Below, piece after piece: positions 46,757 to 57,796 of a stretch of DNA of 64,000 bases (position 1 is the first letter of the stretch; every line of letters starts with the position of its first letter). The notes below the pieces were generated by a model. That model was not told where the DNA came from, made no database searches, and saw only the letters and a list, made by a program, of their open reading frames with translations. Source of the stretch: Setomelanomma holmii (taxonomy: Eukaryota > Ascomycota > Dothideomycetes > Pleosporales > Phaeosphaeriaceae); contig ML978274.1 of the NCBI GenBank assembly GCA_010015745.1, positions 1 to 64,000 on the forward strand. The letters are read 5' to 3'. The translations under genes and the position numbers were made by a program.

Positions 46757-48937
46757 ATGTCGCCAACACCTGCCTGGGTCAAGCAATTGAAACCCTCTGG
46801 CGCTCAGGGCCATGAGCTGCTCGCCGCTGAGCGGGCGAGCTCTAATGTTCCCGTCAAGCAACTCGAGGAGCTCCTGCACACAAGAGATGTAATTGAGAGG
46901 AAACAGAAGATTCAGAATATCCTAAAGGCAGAAAAGGTGTTCGACAAGTCTCAGAATTACTTCATGGGCCGGACAGATCGATTCGAGAGAGCCTTGGCAC
47001 GCGAGAAGAGGCTGAGAATCTTGAAGAAGCAACACAATTGGTCACTGGAGGAGTTCCGAACGGCTACCGAGCTCATTGGTGAGCCCGGACCTTATGGCCT
47101 GCATGACAGCATGTTCAAGGTTTGTGCCATCACCATTACAACCAGAACCATCAGCTGACTTGGCAGGTTACACTTGGAGAGCAAGGAACACCAGAACAGC
47201 AGGAGAAATGGCTCACCAAAGCCGAAGACTACAAGATCATTGGATGTTACGCCCAGACGGAGCTTGGCCATGGCTCCAACGTCCGTGGCTTGGAGACCAC
47301 AGCTACCTGGAATCCAGATGACAAGACTTTCACTATTCATTCGCCTCACCTTACCGCGAGCAAGTGGTGGATTGGATCTCTCGGAAGGACCGCAAACTAT
47401 GCAGTCGTCATGGCTCAGCTCATGGTCGGCGGCAAGTCATATGGTCCAACACCCTTCTGCGTCCAAATTCGTGACCTGAAGACCCATGAGCCTCTCGAGA
47501 ACATCCACATCGGAGACATTGGTCCCAAGTTCGGATACAACACCATGGACAATGGATTCCTTCTCTTCAATCAGGTCAAGGTTCCACACATCAGCATGCT
47601 GGCCAGGTATTCGCATGTCGACCCAAAGACCAACAAGTTTGCCCGTCGCGGATCCCCAACACTCGTGTACGGTACTCTCACGTGGGTCCGCTCGACCATT
47701 GTCATGCAAGCTGGCAGCGTTCTCGCTCGCGGTGTCACCATTGCCACACGTTACGCTGCTGTTCGTCGTCAATTCCAGGATCGTGATGCTCCCGCCGGCG
47801 AGGCTGAGACTCCAGTCCTGAACTACACGATGGTGCAGATCCGCCTTCTGCCTCTGCTCGCGGCTACCTTTGCTCTGCATTTCACCGGCAAATCTATGAT
47901 GGACATGTATCAGGAGAACCGAAAGAACATGGAGCAGAATGGCGCAAAGCAAGACTCAAGCACCAGAGGAGCTGGTCCCGAGGAGACGCAATCCGGCAGT
48001 GATTTGCTCGCTGATCTCCATGCATCGTCTTGCGCACTCAAGTCACTGAGCAGTACAATTGCTGCTGAAGGTCTTGAGGTCTGCCGAAGAGCTTGCGGTG
48101 GTCACGGATACTCCAGCTTCAGTGGCATCGGACCCTGGTATGCCGACTATCTTCCAACAACCACCTGGGAAGGCGACAACTACATGCTCACCCAGCAAGT
48201 AGCACGCTATGTAAGCCAGCCTACTATTTACTCTCCCAACCCTACTGATATCGAATTAGCTCCTCAAATCTGCCCGTTCAGTCCTGACCGGCGAAAAGCC
48301 CACAAACGACACTACCGCCATCCTCACCGAATTCCAAAACCGCCGCAATATCGGCTGTGCATTCGACATCATCGGCTCCGACGAAGACCTTGTCGCCGCT
48401 TTCGCATGGCGCGTTTCCTTCCTGACCTTCGAAGCCAGCAAGCACCGCGACGAGCAAAAGAAGGCCTGGAACGACTTGCTTGTTGACTTTTACCGTCTGT
48501 CCAAGGCGCATGCGCAGTGGATGGTTGTCAAGAACAATCTCTCTGCGCTCAAGAAGATCAAGGTTGAGGGCAAGGTTGGCAAGGAGATTCTAGATGTGTT
48601 GATGAACTTATTCCGCTTGTTTGCGCTGCACACGCTTGAGCAGGAGGGTTCAGAGTTCTATGCTTCGGGTGCGTGCAGCAAACACCAGATTCAGCTTGCG
48701 CGTACAAATGCGGTCATGAAGCTACTCAAGGAGATTCGCCCGCACGCAGTCCGCCTCGTCGACTCGTGGGGCTTCGATGATTGGGTTCTGGATAGTAGTT
48801 TGGGTCGCGAGGACGGTCGTGTCTATGAGGACATGTTCTACCGAGCAAGCGAGCTGAATCCGCTCAACAAGATCACCGTCGATCCTTATCCGGATAGCGA
48901 TGTTCTGTTCAAGAGGGTGGAGAAGAGCAAGTTGTAG
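46757..48937 (+). CDS. POX1: Peroxisomal acyl-CoA oxidase
   Basis: Exons 46757-47119, 47167-48210 and 48260-48937 encode 694 aa (introns 47 and 49 nt; the first donor is GTTTGT). Acyl-CoA oxidase signatures include CYAQTELGHGSNVRGLETTA (FAD/substrate region, about 145-165), KWWIGSLGRTANYAVVMAQL, ARYSHVDP, and the C-terminal ACGGHGYSSFSG with DYLPTTTWEGDNYMLTQQVARY. The last three residues are SKL, a canonical PTS1, placing it in the peroxisome matrix. The enzyme catalyses the first, H2O2-producing step of beta-oxidation (acyl-CoA to trans-2-enoyl-CoA). Length and motif order are as in yeast Pox1 and plant/animal ACOX. Regulation by fatty acids is likely but not read from sequence. Confidence 0.95.
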
Positions 48938-49100
48938 GATGTAGTGGTTGTATTTGTATTGTAGATAGAAAAGCATCGCATCGCGGTGCATTTGTTCAGC
49001 AACGTTCATCTCGGTTGTCACAGATCAGACCGGGAAAAAGTGGACTAATCAACGCCGGCACTCGCTTCCATCGTGCGTGCCTCCCGCTCCTCGAAACGTG

Positions 49101-50261
49101 TCAATCAAGCACGATAATCTCATCATTCTGCTTTGGCAAACATTTCAAGCGCCTGCTGCTCACGAACTCCACGTCACCTTCGATCTTGAGTCTGTCACTT
49201 GCCTCCCTCTTGATGCTCGCCTTCGGCTCGGGCTTGTTCTCTTGGGATTCCGGTTCATCTCCCTAACAGTTGTCAGAAATTACGCAGTCGCACATGATTA
49301 GCACATACCTGTTGCTCGTGTTCCTTCACCGTTGGCATTTCCAGGTTGTTGCCGTTGTTCTTTTGTTCAGACGTCAGAACTGACAATGGAAGCGGAGTTG
49401 ACGATAAGGGTAAGAGATGAAGCGATCTTAACGCGGCTGGCCCCTTTATGTGAGTGACGGATAGGCAAAGCTCGATGTGATAGTCTTACACGATGAGCGG
49501 TACTTGAAGTGGAATATGGCGAAAGGTTCTCCTGTCTTGTTGACGTAATTGAAGTTTTTGACTCGATCTGGGCCCAGAAGTTGAGGCTCATCGAGTATGT
49601 TTAGTGTAAGCAATAGATAATCTGAACGTAGTGTTGTGTACCAACTTTGCTTGGTGAGATTTTGCGTCGCCCTTCATGCTCTTCTCATCAACTGACTCGA
49701 TCTCGGACAGCTTCAAGAATTTGTCAGTCCCTTTATTGGCTGGTATCGTGCGCGATGACTTGCGCGGAGGTTTTCGTTCGGTTCTGTCCTCGATGAAGCG
49801 GAATGTGAGAGTCAGGATGCCAATTTCGGTGAGCTCTTGTCTCAAATCCTCATCGGCTTCCTCGTCTGATATCGGTTAGTCTTCTTCAACCAATCATCAT
49901 GGACGGGCTTACCTATGTGGAGTGGGGCAAAACGGAATTTGTGGGTGTAGTCTGAGCCGTCGACGTTACTGTAAGCCACCTCGAAACAATTGGTTACGTT
50001 TCGCTGATCAATCTTCTCGTGTCCATGCGTGTAGGAGCACGCTGCTACTCCATCAAACTTGAAAGACGTCCGGACGCCAAATCTCCCGCTCAAGCCTATG
50101 GAATCGTATAGCGAACGCCGAAATGCTCATCTGAACTGACTACGACATACTTTGTGACGGCCTTAGGCTGCACGTCTCCATCATTGTCGTACTCATTCAA
50201 GGGTTCTTTGCCGACGAACCATGTCTGCTTGTAAGCCCGGCAAGTCTGGGTGTTTCACCAT
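49101..50261 (-). pseudogene. DUF7918-like gene D, frameshifted
   Basis: The fourth member of the tandem array. The likely ATG (50261) begins MVKHPDLPGLQAD, but the matching continuation (WFVGKEPLNEYDNDGD, KAVTKYVVVSS) lies in another frame. The next block (SGRFGVRTSFKFDG to KFRFAPLHI) is in a further frame, so exon 1 (49913-50261) holds at least two frameshifts. Later exons look intact: 49642-49865, 49490-49586, 49309-49436 and 49101-49262, joined by introns of 47, 55, 53 and 46 nt. They carry the family blocks LTLTFRFIEDR, EPFAIFHFKYRSS and a charged C-terminus. The donor of the second intron is shifted by four bases relative to its paralogs. Probably not a functional protein. Confidence 0.72.
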
Positions 50262-50924
50262 TGCTGTTCAATTTGCGCAATATGTCGAGTGCGCAAGCAG
50301 GTTGCGGAGTTGAATAGGGTTTGAATGGAGCTGTTGCGGAACAAATCGCTATCGAGGAAACGAGTACTTGGAAGCATTGAGTCTTCTTGGCGAGGTGAGA
50401 TGAGGTCGAAGGTGAGAGAGAATGACGTCGAGCATGTTGTGGAGGCAGGTGCTACTGGAGGAAGGAGCCCCCAAACACCTCGGTTACATCGCGATCACGA
50501 ATGCTCAATGACTTGCAGCGAGACAATGAAATTGATACCAATGAAGAGATACCCCGAGCTTGTTCTCAGCGATTGAGGAATATCTACTTGTAAACGTCTT
50601 CCAACTCCAAAATGCGCACCGCGATCGCATAGAGCTCGAAATATCGCCACTCATTTGTGCTCAGATCGGTCCTATCATTCTGGACTCGAGATCACCTTAG
50701 GCCTACCACTCTACTTTTCTTTCCTGGCTAGCTCCCTAACCCGTGTTCTGCTTCACGCCCGACAGGTTCTCAGTCCAGTTCAATCACCTCAGTCTCCGGC
50801 GTCGGCAATTGTCTAACCCGCTTGGCTTTTCGCTATTCCCTCAAATCGTTCCAGCGCAGCTCAACAAGATCCGGATCGTTATGCGAGGTTCCATCACCGA
50901 CATCGTCGCCATCGCCTACCACGG

Positions 50925-51959
50925 TCACTGACTCGAGCGCTCGCGCTTCAAGCGGAGGCGAGTCTCTTCCTGCTCCTGGGAAGTCATCAGCATGCGTCAT
51001 GTAATTGAGAGAGCACACTCACACGGAATCGGCGGACGATTGCCTCGAGCTGCTCCATGTTGAGCTGACGAAGAGTTTCGTTATCGCCATCGACGAGATC
51101 GAAAGGCTCAGGGGTGCGCTCGACAATGTGGAGATCCTTTAACGCAGCTGCGAACCAACAAGTCCGGGCACCGCCCCATATGGGCGTATGCGCGAGAACG
51201 TACCGAGTGAGCGATAACAGAAGTGGATTGTCGCAAAGGCCTTTCCGCCATCGGCATAGTCAGCGTCGTAGTACTCCACCTCTTCAGTAGGCTCTACATC
51301 TCCAAGGCTGATTTGTATCAGTATGAAAGACGAAGATAGTGTGACGCTGCATAACGCAACTCACATAGCTTGGTGCGAAAGCGCATTGGCTTTGATCGTC
51401 TTCTCAGTAACAGGTGGTAGCTTTTCCATTTCCCTGTGCGCGCCATTAAGACGCGGATTGTGCTGCGGACTGTTGAGAAAATAGAGTTCGCTAGTAATGA
51501 TGACCACAGATTGCAACTTTTTCTTCAAGTCAGTAGGTACGGCCCTCGAACCAGTCTCTCCTGTGAAACATCAATCCATGGTTCGTGCTGCAAGGAGTTG
51601 CACGACTTACGGATCTCGATCGGCGAGAAGCGATAGTTCTGCACCACCCAGCGGGAGGCAATGTTCGAGATTGGACCATAGCTGGTATAATCTTCGGTAT
51701 CATGGAGCTCGAAGGTCCTGATCATCGGTTCATCAACATCGTGACCATCAATAGTGATGATTATGGAGACTGGACGATCCGCGGGAAACGGAGCTTTGAA
51801 GGAGTAGTGGATTTGGAGGTTCGCATTTGAGCGAGCTTCGACATATCGCTCGAGTGTTTTCGGCGCGATATTGGCGTTGTGGTTCTGCCACTCGTGCAAG
51901 GGTTGTCCATCGACGACAATCTCGACCTCAAGGCCTGGGACTTCGTCAAATAGCGCCAT
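50925..51959 (-). CDS. DUF7918-like protein C (shortened C-terminus)
   Basis: Exons 51611-51959, 51365-51560, 51204-51307, 51023-51147 and 50925-50975 encode 274 aa. The N-terminus (FDEVPGLEVEIVVDGQPL, then RYVEARSNANLQIHYSF) matches its neighbours, and the exon sizes and intron phases (1, 2, 1, 0) are the same as in gene B. The block AFATIHFCYRSLAALKDLHIVERTPEP corresponds to the conserved region before the charged tail. After LRLKRERSSQ it stops at 50925, while another frame continues as SVTVVGDGDDVGDG to 50833, which matches the acidic tail of gene B (SVTTIVGDSDDD). A one-base frameshift has therefore shortened the tail. Function unknown. Confidence 0.72.
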
Positions 51960-52519
51960 TGTCGTTTCACGCACGCTTGATGATAACACTTGTACTGGCG
52001 GACGAGCCAATGAGTGGGGTCGACGAGAATTTGTCGCAAGGAAGGATGCAGGAGACATGCGCCGGAGCGAGATACCTGTCGTGGTAGTGATGTGTAGCGT
52101 TGATTCCGAGGTGAAGGAGAATGTCCTAGGTGAGAGTCAGCCATGGCTGGACCAATAGGAAGGGCTCAGCGTGAATAAATCGTGTGGGTGAAGGCGAGTG
52201 ACAAAGGCTGAGTGACGTCTCGTATCTGCCCTGTTGATCGTTCTTTCCACTCCCACACAGTGCTCTTGCCATGGATATGGACTGCATGTTGACTAGCTCA
52301 GATGGAGGTATGCCAATCCCTCGAAAGCAAGAGTGGAAAAGCTACATGGCTATAGCCTCTCTATAAATCATGATGCAGTCGTCCGTATCAATGCTACACT
52401 TGCGAATGAGCCTTTGCGATCCTCGAGCCGGGACACTAGTTGTGTAATTAAAGTTAGACACGCGCTGAATATCCTCAGAGAATAGCCCGACCAATCCGCA
52501 TCGTGCTCTCAAGACCGTC

Positions 52520-53698
52520 TCAGTCGTCCAACTTGACCACCTCATCTTCCACGCCTGGACTGCGTCGGGCCTTCTTTGCAGGTTGTGTCCCAACCCACTC
52601 GATGTCGTCGTCGCTGTCCCCCACTATGGTAGTCACACTTTTCTCTCGTTCTCGCTTGACGCGGGCAAGCTGCTGTTGCTGCTCATTCTGCACTCATCAT
52701 TTAGCAAGTTCCAGTTTCACGGACTGGACCCGTACTTGCACGTAAACGATTCACTTCGGCCACCAGCTCCTCCGGACTCATGTCGCTGGGATCTCTGGCC
52801 TGGGGCTCAGGTTCTGGGGAGGGTGTGGGTGTGCGAGCAATGATACCAAGTGATTTCAGCGCCGCTGAGAGTAAGTCAAAAGATGAGCTGGTAATGTCGA
52901 AGAGCAGTGGAGGTTACGTACCTGTAGACCTATAGTAGAAGATGAACTTGGCAAATGGCTCGTTTGCTATCTTGACCTGATTGAACGTGATCGTGTCGCG
53001 CACTTCCGAAGTAGACAGACTGTTTCGTAATCAGCGAAGCTCTTCGTGCTGCGCTATTCCTGAGATTTGGTAAATCACATTGTCCGGCAGGACAACCAAT
53101 CACCAGGTGTGATTGCTGCCTTGACAGCCTTTTGGCTAAGCGGCGCCGGCTCTTCAGACTCCACCAGAGTGACTTGCTCTAGCTTGATCTCATTCAAGCC
53201 CTCGATGTAGTAGCAGAACAGCGCTAACTGTCCAATGGAGTATATCTGCCGCTTCACGTCCTCGGTGACTAGCTGATCGTTCTTTTCTTGCAAGGTGTAA
53301 GCTCCTAATGCCACATTTAAGCTTCTCCACTGCATACCTGTCGCATGAGCGGCGAAACGAAAGTTACGAGTCTCTGAATGTCCGTCCGTGATGAAAGTCG
53401 CTTTGCCATATCTGTATCCTTCGCACTCATCCTTACCACCCCATTCTTCGAAGGGCACCTGGATATAGTTGTCATCTAGCATGATGTCCATCTGGACTAT
53501 CGAATGAAGGCTGTGAGGCGGCTTGTACAAAGAGCGAATGGCGAACTCAGCTCCCGTAGGCGCTTCAATACAACGGGAAACAACATACGGAAGAGCTGCG
53601 TTGTCGATATTGGCTTCTACATAATCGTACTCGGATAAAGCTTCCCCAGCGACGTCAACGGTGACCACCAACCCTGGAATGGCGGGTACGATTGCCAT
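52520..53698 (-). CDS. DUF7918-like protein B
   Basis: Exons 53338-53698, 53079-53286, 52922-53019, 52740-52864 and 52520-52687 encode 319 aa. The N-terminal domain shows PGLVVTVDVAGEALSEYDY, YVVSRCIEAPTGAEFAIRS and a beta-rich middle; the C-terminal part has PFAKFIFYYRSTAALKSLGIIARTPTP followed by a Gln/Arg/Glu coiled stretch and an acidic DSDDDIEWVG motif. I recognise this as the fungal DUF7918 pattern from memory; the family has no established function. The fourth intron (52688-52739) starts with GC (GCAAGT), where the paralogs at the same position have GT. The first intron is a multiple of three without stops, so its retention would only insert 17 residues. Confidence 0.78.
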
Positions 53699-54139
53699 TG
53701 TGCTACACTATGGGTCTATGACCTTGTAAAATGAGGTTTGACGAATCGATAGAGATATGATCTAGAGGTAGAGAAAATGTTGCGGCCGTGATTGAGGTGC
53801 GTCAATCTTTCAAGGTAAGTGAGAGTTTGCAAGTGAGAGACATATAGCTCTATTGCTACTTCAGCTTCCGCAATAATTGTCTCTCACTGAGATACGTAAG
53901 GTTGCCTTTGAGCCCCTTGGCACATCGTAAGTGAGGCAACAAGTGTCCGAAAAGTGGTAAAACGACGACTGAACTAGAAGCGCCGGCAGATAGAACCAGA
54001 TACCGAGGACGCCAACAATCATCCATGGTATCTTCCGTGTTGTTCCTATGCACCAAATCAGACAATAGCGCCACTGAGAATGATTGCTCACAAAGCAATG
54101 GCGCTGGACTAAGACGATATCGCGCCACTGCACAGTCCT

Positions 54140-55284
54140 TCAACAAGTCAAGTCAATCGTCTCTACTCCGTCCTCATTCAAGGTGACTGGGAGCTTCCGA
54201 CGCTTGGCCGAGATGAAAGACAGCTCGTCGTCGTCGACTAGATTATTAACCGTGCGGCTCCTCTCTCGACTCCGTTCGCGTTTTAAAGCTCCCTCACACT
54301 TGGTCGCCCGCGCGGCCTCTTCTCGCTCACGCTGGCGACGCAACAGTTCCCTCATCTCTGCAGGTGATAGAGTGTCAACATCTCTCTCTTCTAACAGCAC
54401 CGGACTAGGACTCCGAGGAATGATCAACAGTGACTGAAGCGCCTCTGTTGCTTGTAAGTACATTGTCCCAGGTGCTTTATCAAGACACTATCATACCTCG
54501 TGAACGATACTTGAAGTTGATGGATGCGAAAGATTTCCCGGATCGATCAACGTAGTCGCTCTCCATGATATCGCAAGAGTTGGTGGGTGTCGGGGCACGA
54601 AGACTATCACTGCGTAAGCCAAGTAGTGGACTGTGTGAGGGTGGTTACTGACGCGGTCTGCTGGGACAGAGCCCGACCCTTGAGGGCTTTCTCAGGGACA
54701 TCTTTTAATGTTACCTTGTCGCTGAGTGGCAGCGGTCTTGCGGATGTCCTAACATTGGTGATGTAGTGGAAGTCGACTGTGATCTGGCCAATGCCCTTGA
54801 GGTCTTTCATGAGTTGGTCGCCTGGTTTGTTCGTCCCATCCACTTGGCCACTGTCAGTGCTGGTCGCATCGTCCATGCGCGTGCTTACCAGTCTTGAGAT
54901 CAGAGAAACAGAATTTGGCTAGTGTCCACTTCGTCACCTGTTAGCGCTTGTTCACATGTGTCCTCTCGTCCTGCTTACTTCATTATTCTTGTTCGACCTG
55001 ACTCCATACAGGCTCAGCTCCAAGTATCCATTGTGGAAGTTCTTAAGCAATGCATACGAACCCATGACGTACTTGCCGTCCAGCAAGACGCGAGTGAGGA
55101 TATCGTACTGTGGCCGAGCGTGGAACTGACAACGAATGGCAAATTCAGCTCCTGAAGTGGCCTCGATATACTTAGTCATTACAACATCAGATGATGGTTC
55201 CTCATCATCATCGTACTCTTGAAGCGCGGCACTGTCGATGAGGATGTCAGCCTTGATGCGTGGAAAGGCTTTCGTGATTGCCAT
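54140..55284 (-). CDS. DUF7918-like protein A
   Basis: Exons 54979-55284, 54889-54937, 54653-54821, 54497-54609 and 54140-54444 encode 313 aa. Family blocks are PRIKADILIDSAALQEYDDD, MTKYIEATSGAEFAIRCQF, SFASINFKYRSREALQSLLIIPRSPSP and a C-terminal Arg/Glu-rich helix (LLRRQREREEAARA) followed by an acidic, basic-patched tail (VDDDELSFISAKRRK). The latter resembles a nuclear localisation signal (inference). Relative to genes B-D this copy has an extra 41-nt intron near the end of the first block and lacks the last intron; the other three intron phases agree. The third intron (43 nt, GTCAGT donor) and the 67-nt second intron are the least certain joins. Confidence 0.75.
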
Positions 55285-56115
55285 AGTGCCTGCCTCCTGC
55301 AAAGCTGAGGCTGCTGATACACGAAGTTCGACTGTACTTGCGAAGGTCGCTTGCGTGCTGAAAGCGATAAGTGGAGACAGAAAAGTCAACTGACTGTGAC
55401 TGGCCGTCGGCGTTGAATGCGTGAACTGAGGCAGAAGGTGAACGTGTTGTTGTTGCGAGGCCGGTTGTGAGTGAGGCGCATGGTCGGGCAATCACTTGTA
55501 CCGGTTAAGCGCTCCACCTGGGGGCAGGGCTGGGTTGCTACTGCCACAGGTGGCTGCACTCAAGCAGTCTAGAAGCCACCTTCCCAGCGGGCATAATTTA
55601 CGACGATGAACTAATACATAAAAATTAGTCAGTAGTAGTGACAGCCAAAGAGTCTATTCCTACTTGTCGTTCTATATCCCTGCATACTGTAGTTGTTGAT
55701 GAGAGCGCCAAGTATTTCTAAATAGAGAGGTTTGCTGCAGTGGTATCCGCTATGTAGTATCTCACAAGAGATGCGCAGACAGCAATAATGATTAAAGACA
55801 TGACCGCCAGTCGGCGAGATGAGCATTTGCTCCATTCGAGCACCCAGTGCGCCATTTACTCCAAAAGCCTCGCTTCAAATGCTGTGATGTGTGCGTGCAA
55901 GCAACGCTATGCAAGTCGTGATCATCGAGTTCGCCTCCATGCAATGTTATCCTTCGTCTCTGGGATACGGCCGTGAGAGCTGAATTATGGTGGTTGATTG
56001 GCTGTTGCTTTGTAAGAAGAGGTTGAACGCTGCCAGGTGTCCCCCGAAGCTGTCTCATACAGTGATACCCTCATCGCTACGCCTGCCACGTCGCGCTTTG
56101 GCATAGGCCATGGTT
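55285..56115. other. Intergenic between the DUF7918-like array and STS1
   Basis: About 830 nt without a supported gene. It holds the promoter of gene A and the STS1 3' UTR. No further DUF7918-like fragment was recognised. Confidence 0.5.
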
Positions 56116-57105
56116 CTACCAGGCGCCTATTCCAGCGGACGCGCCCATGCCATAGTTCCCGCTCAACAGTTGCTGTCGGATAGACATGGCGTCCTCAGGG
56201 CCGCTGGCAGCAGGTGTCGTTGCATCAGCGGCCATCCAGCCCAGACCGCCCCGCAACTCTTGGACTGCTTCCTCCATCTTTCCCCCAGACACCTCGTTGT
56301 GCTTAGCAATCTTCTGGTCCCATCCGCCATACTGCAGTTGGATTCCACCGGCCTTCTTCGCCGCTTCCCGAATCACTATTGCCCAAGCCTTTGCCATTTC
56401 TTCGTATGCCTCCTCTTTGTGTCGATTATGCTGGTAGGTGTCCCAATTCGGTAGACGATGAATAATGTCGGTAGCGCCGTCAAGGAAGGCGAGAGAAGTG
56501 GCGGGCTGTTGTTCGTTCGGTGGTAGGAAATGAGGTGTGAAGTCCTTCAACGATTCCAGAAGCTCGATGAGCTGTTGCCGCACGCGGTTGTATGCATAGT
56601 CTGATGACGACCGCCCACCAAAAGGAAATGCAGCCTGGAAAGCCGATTCATATTTTGACAGCACTTCTAGCGTCGACTGTATGCTGGGCCGCGGCGCAGT
56701 CGTGACGACCTCGTTCCCGATGTCTGGGTGGCGCTGGCAGATGGACTGCAGCAGGTTCCGCATCTCGTCGGCGTTGAGCGTCTCAAGCAGTCGCGGCAGC
56801 GGAAGGGGTCGACCTGAAAGATTTGTTCGCATACGCTTCATCTGTCGTGGCGGCTGCCGGGGCAGCTCAGCAGCGGATATCGATGGCGAAGCGCTCATTC
56901 GGTCGTCGCTGCTGCCGTCATCGTCGGCTTTTCGCTTGCGGCCAGACATGGCGGACGAAGGCGAGTAGACTGCAGAGTAATGGTAAGTACGGGCGCTGCA
57001 CATGAGGGACGCTGGGTTGCAGGTTGACGTACGGTTTCTCGTGGGGGAGCGGCGGGAGGGCAATAAGTGAGGGGGCGTGAAGGCGTTGGAGGAGAGAACA
57101 TTCAT
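56116..57105 (-). CDS. STS1: Sts1/Cut8 nuclear proteasome tethering factor
   Basis: Exons 57033-57105 and 56116-56969 join across a 63-nt intron (GTACGT...TCTGCAG) to encode 308 aa. The protein begins MNVLSSNAF..., followed by GRKRKADDDGSSDDRMSASPS, the basic/acidic N-terminal segment typical of Sts1. The Cut8 core follows (LSGRPLPLPRLLETLNADEM, YAYNRVRQQLIELLESL, DFTPHFLPPNE, GIQLQYGGWDQKIAKHNE), all strongly recognisable. Cut8/Sts1 is a short-lived protein that links 26S proteasomes to the nuclear envelope and supports nuclear protein degradation. The intron is a multiple of three without stops, so retention would insert 21 residues. An alternative start is the internal ATG at 56949. Confidence 0.93.
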   Translation of the reverse strand: MNVLSSNAFTPPHLLPSRRSPTRNRTSTCNPASLMCSARTYHYSAVYSPSSAMSGRKRKADDDGSSDDRMSASPSISAAELPRQPPRQMKRMRTNLSGRPLPLPRLLETLNADEMRNLLQSICQRHPDIGNEVVTTAPRPSIQSTLEVLSKYESAFQAAFPFGGRSSSDYAYNRVRQQLIELLESLKDFTPHFLPPNEQQPATSLAFLDGATDIIHRLPNWDTYQHNRHKEEAYEEMAKAWAIVIREAAKKAGGIQLQYGGWDQKIAKHNEVSGGKMEEAVQELRGGLGWMAADATTPAASGPEDAMSIRQQLLSGNYGMGASAGIGAW

Positions 57106-57796
57106 ATTCGTCGTGGCAGCAGCCCGCAAACGCAACTGTGACACGCGGAAAATGTGTCGCTGACAATGAATACGGCGGGGGGAAGGTGACGCGGTTGGTG
57201 GTGATGTTGTAAAGGATGTCGGGAGCGGTTGCTGTGCAGAGCGAGCTGTAGTCTGACGGTCCGTGCATATTTCTCCAAGCATAGCGCATGTCAGCGACTT
57301 TCGCAAGGCGGCATTTCCAGGCTTTCACGAGCACTTCATTTTGTCCAAGAAACACTGAGAGAACCTTGACGACAGTGTCTTTCCACTTCCACGATCGCGC
57401 TCGCCGATGACCCTGGTAATGAGCAGAATGCGCTGGCTGTGACGGCAGGCAACGGACTCCAAGCACATCGCATCACATCACATGAGAGATGAAGAGCACC
57501 ATCATGGCTGGGGGATCGTCTGCTACGGAAAGTCCACAGCATCGGACCGAGTGCATTTCTATCCAGGACATATGTGGCTGCAACTCCTTCGCGGGATCAC
57601 GGCGCCAATGCGTCCTTGCATGCGCCTGAGACACTGGTATGTCATGTGGCGCACGCGCAACCCTCGAGCTGCATAAAGGAGAGAAACCCGTGCGAAACCC
57701 AAACTCACCTTGACAAGTGTTGAATGCTAAAGTTGATAATGCTCCGAGATAGAACCCACCCACCAGTGTTGTACATAACGTCAAGCTTCTGCGAGA

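Noticed and set aside
41708..48937. FMN oxidase, PP2C and acyl-CoA oxidase as a metabolic gene cluster
   Set aside because: They are independent housekeeping-type genes on mixed strands with long spacers; no backbone biosynthetic enzyme, regulator or transporter groups with them.
53856..54146. Minus-strand frame with hydrophobic segments between DUF7918-like genes A and B
   Set aside because: Two overlapping frames of similar length both look hydrophobic, no splice model joins them, and they match none of the array members.
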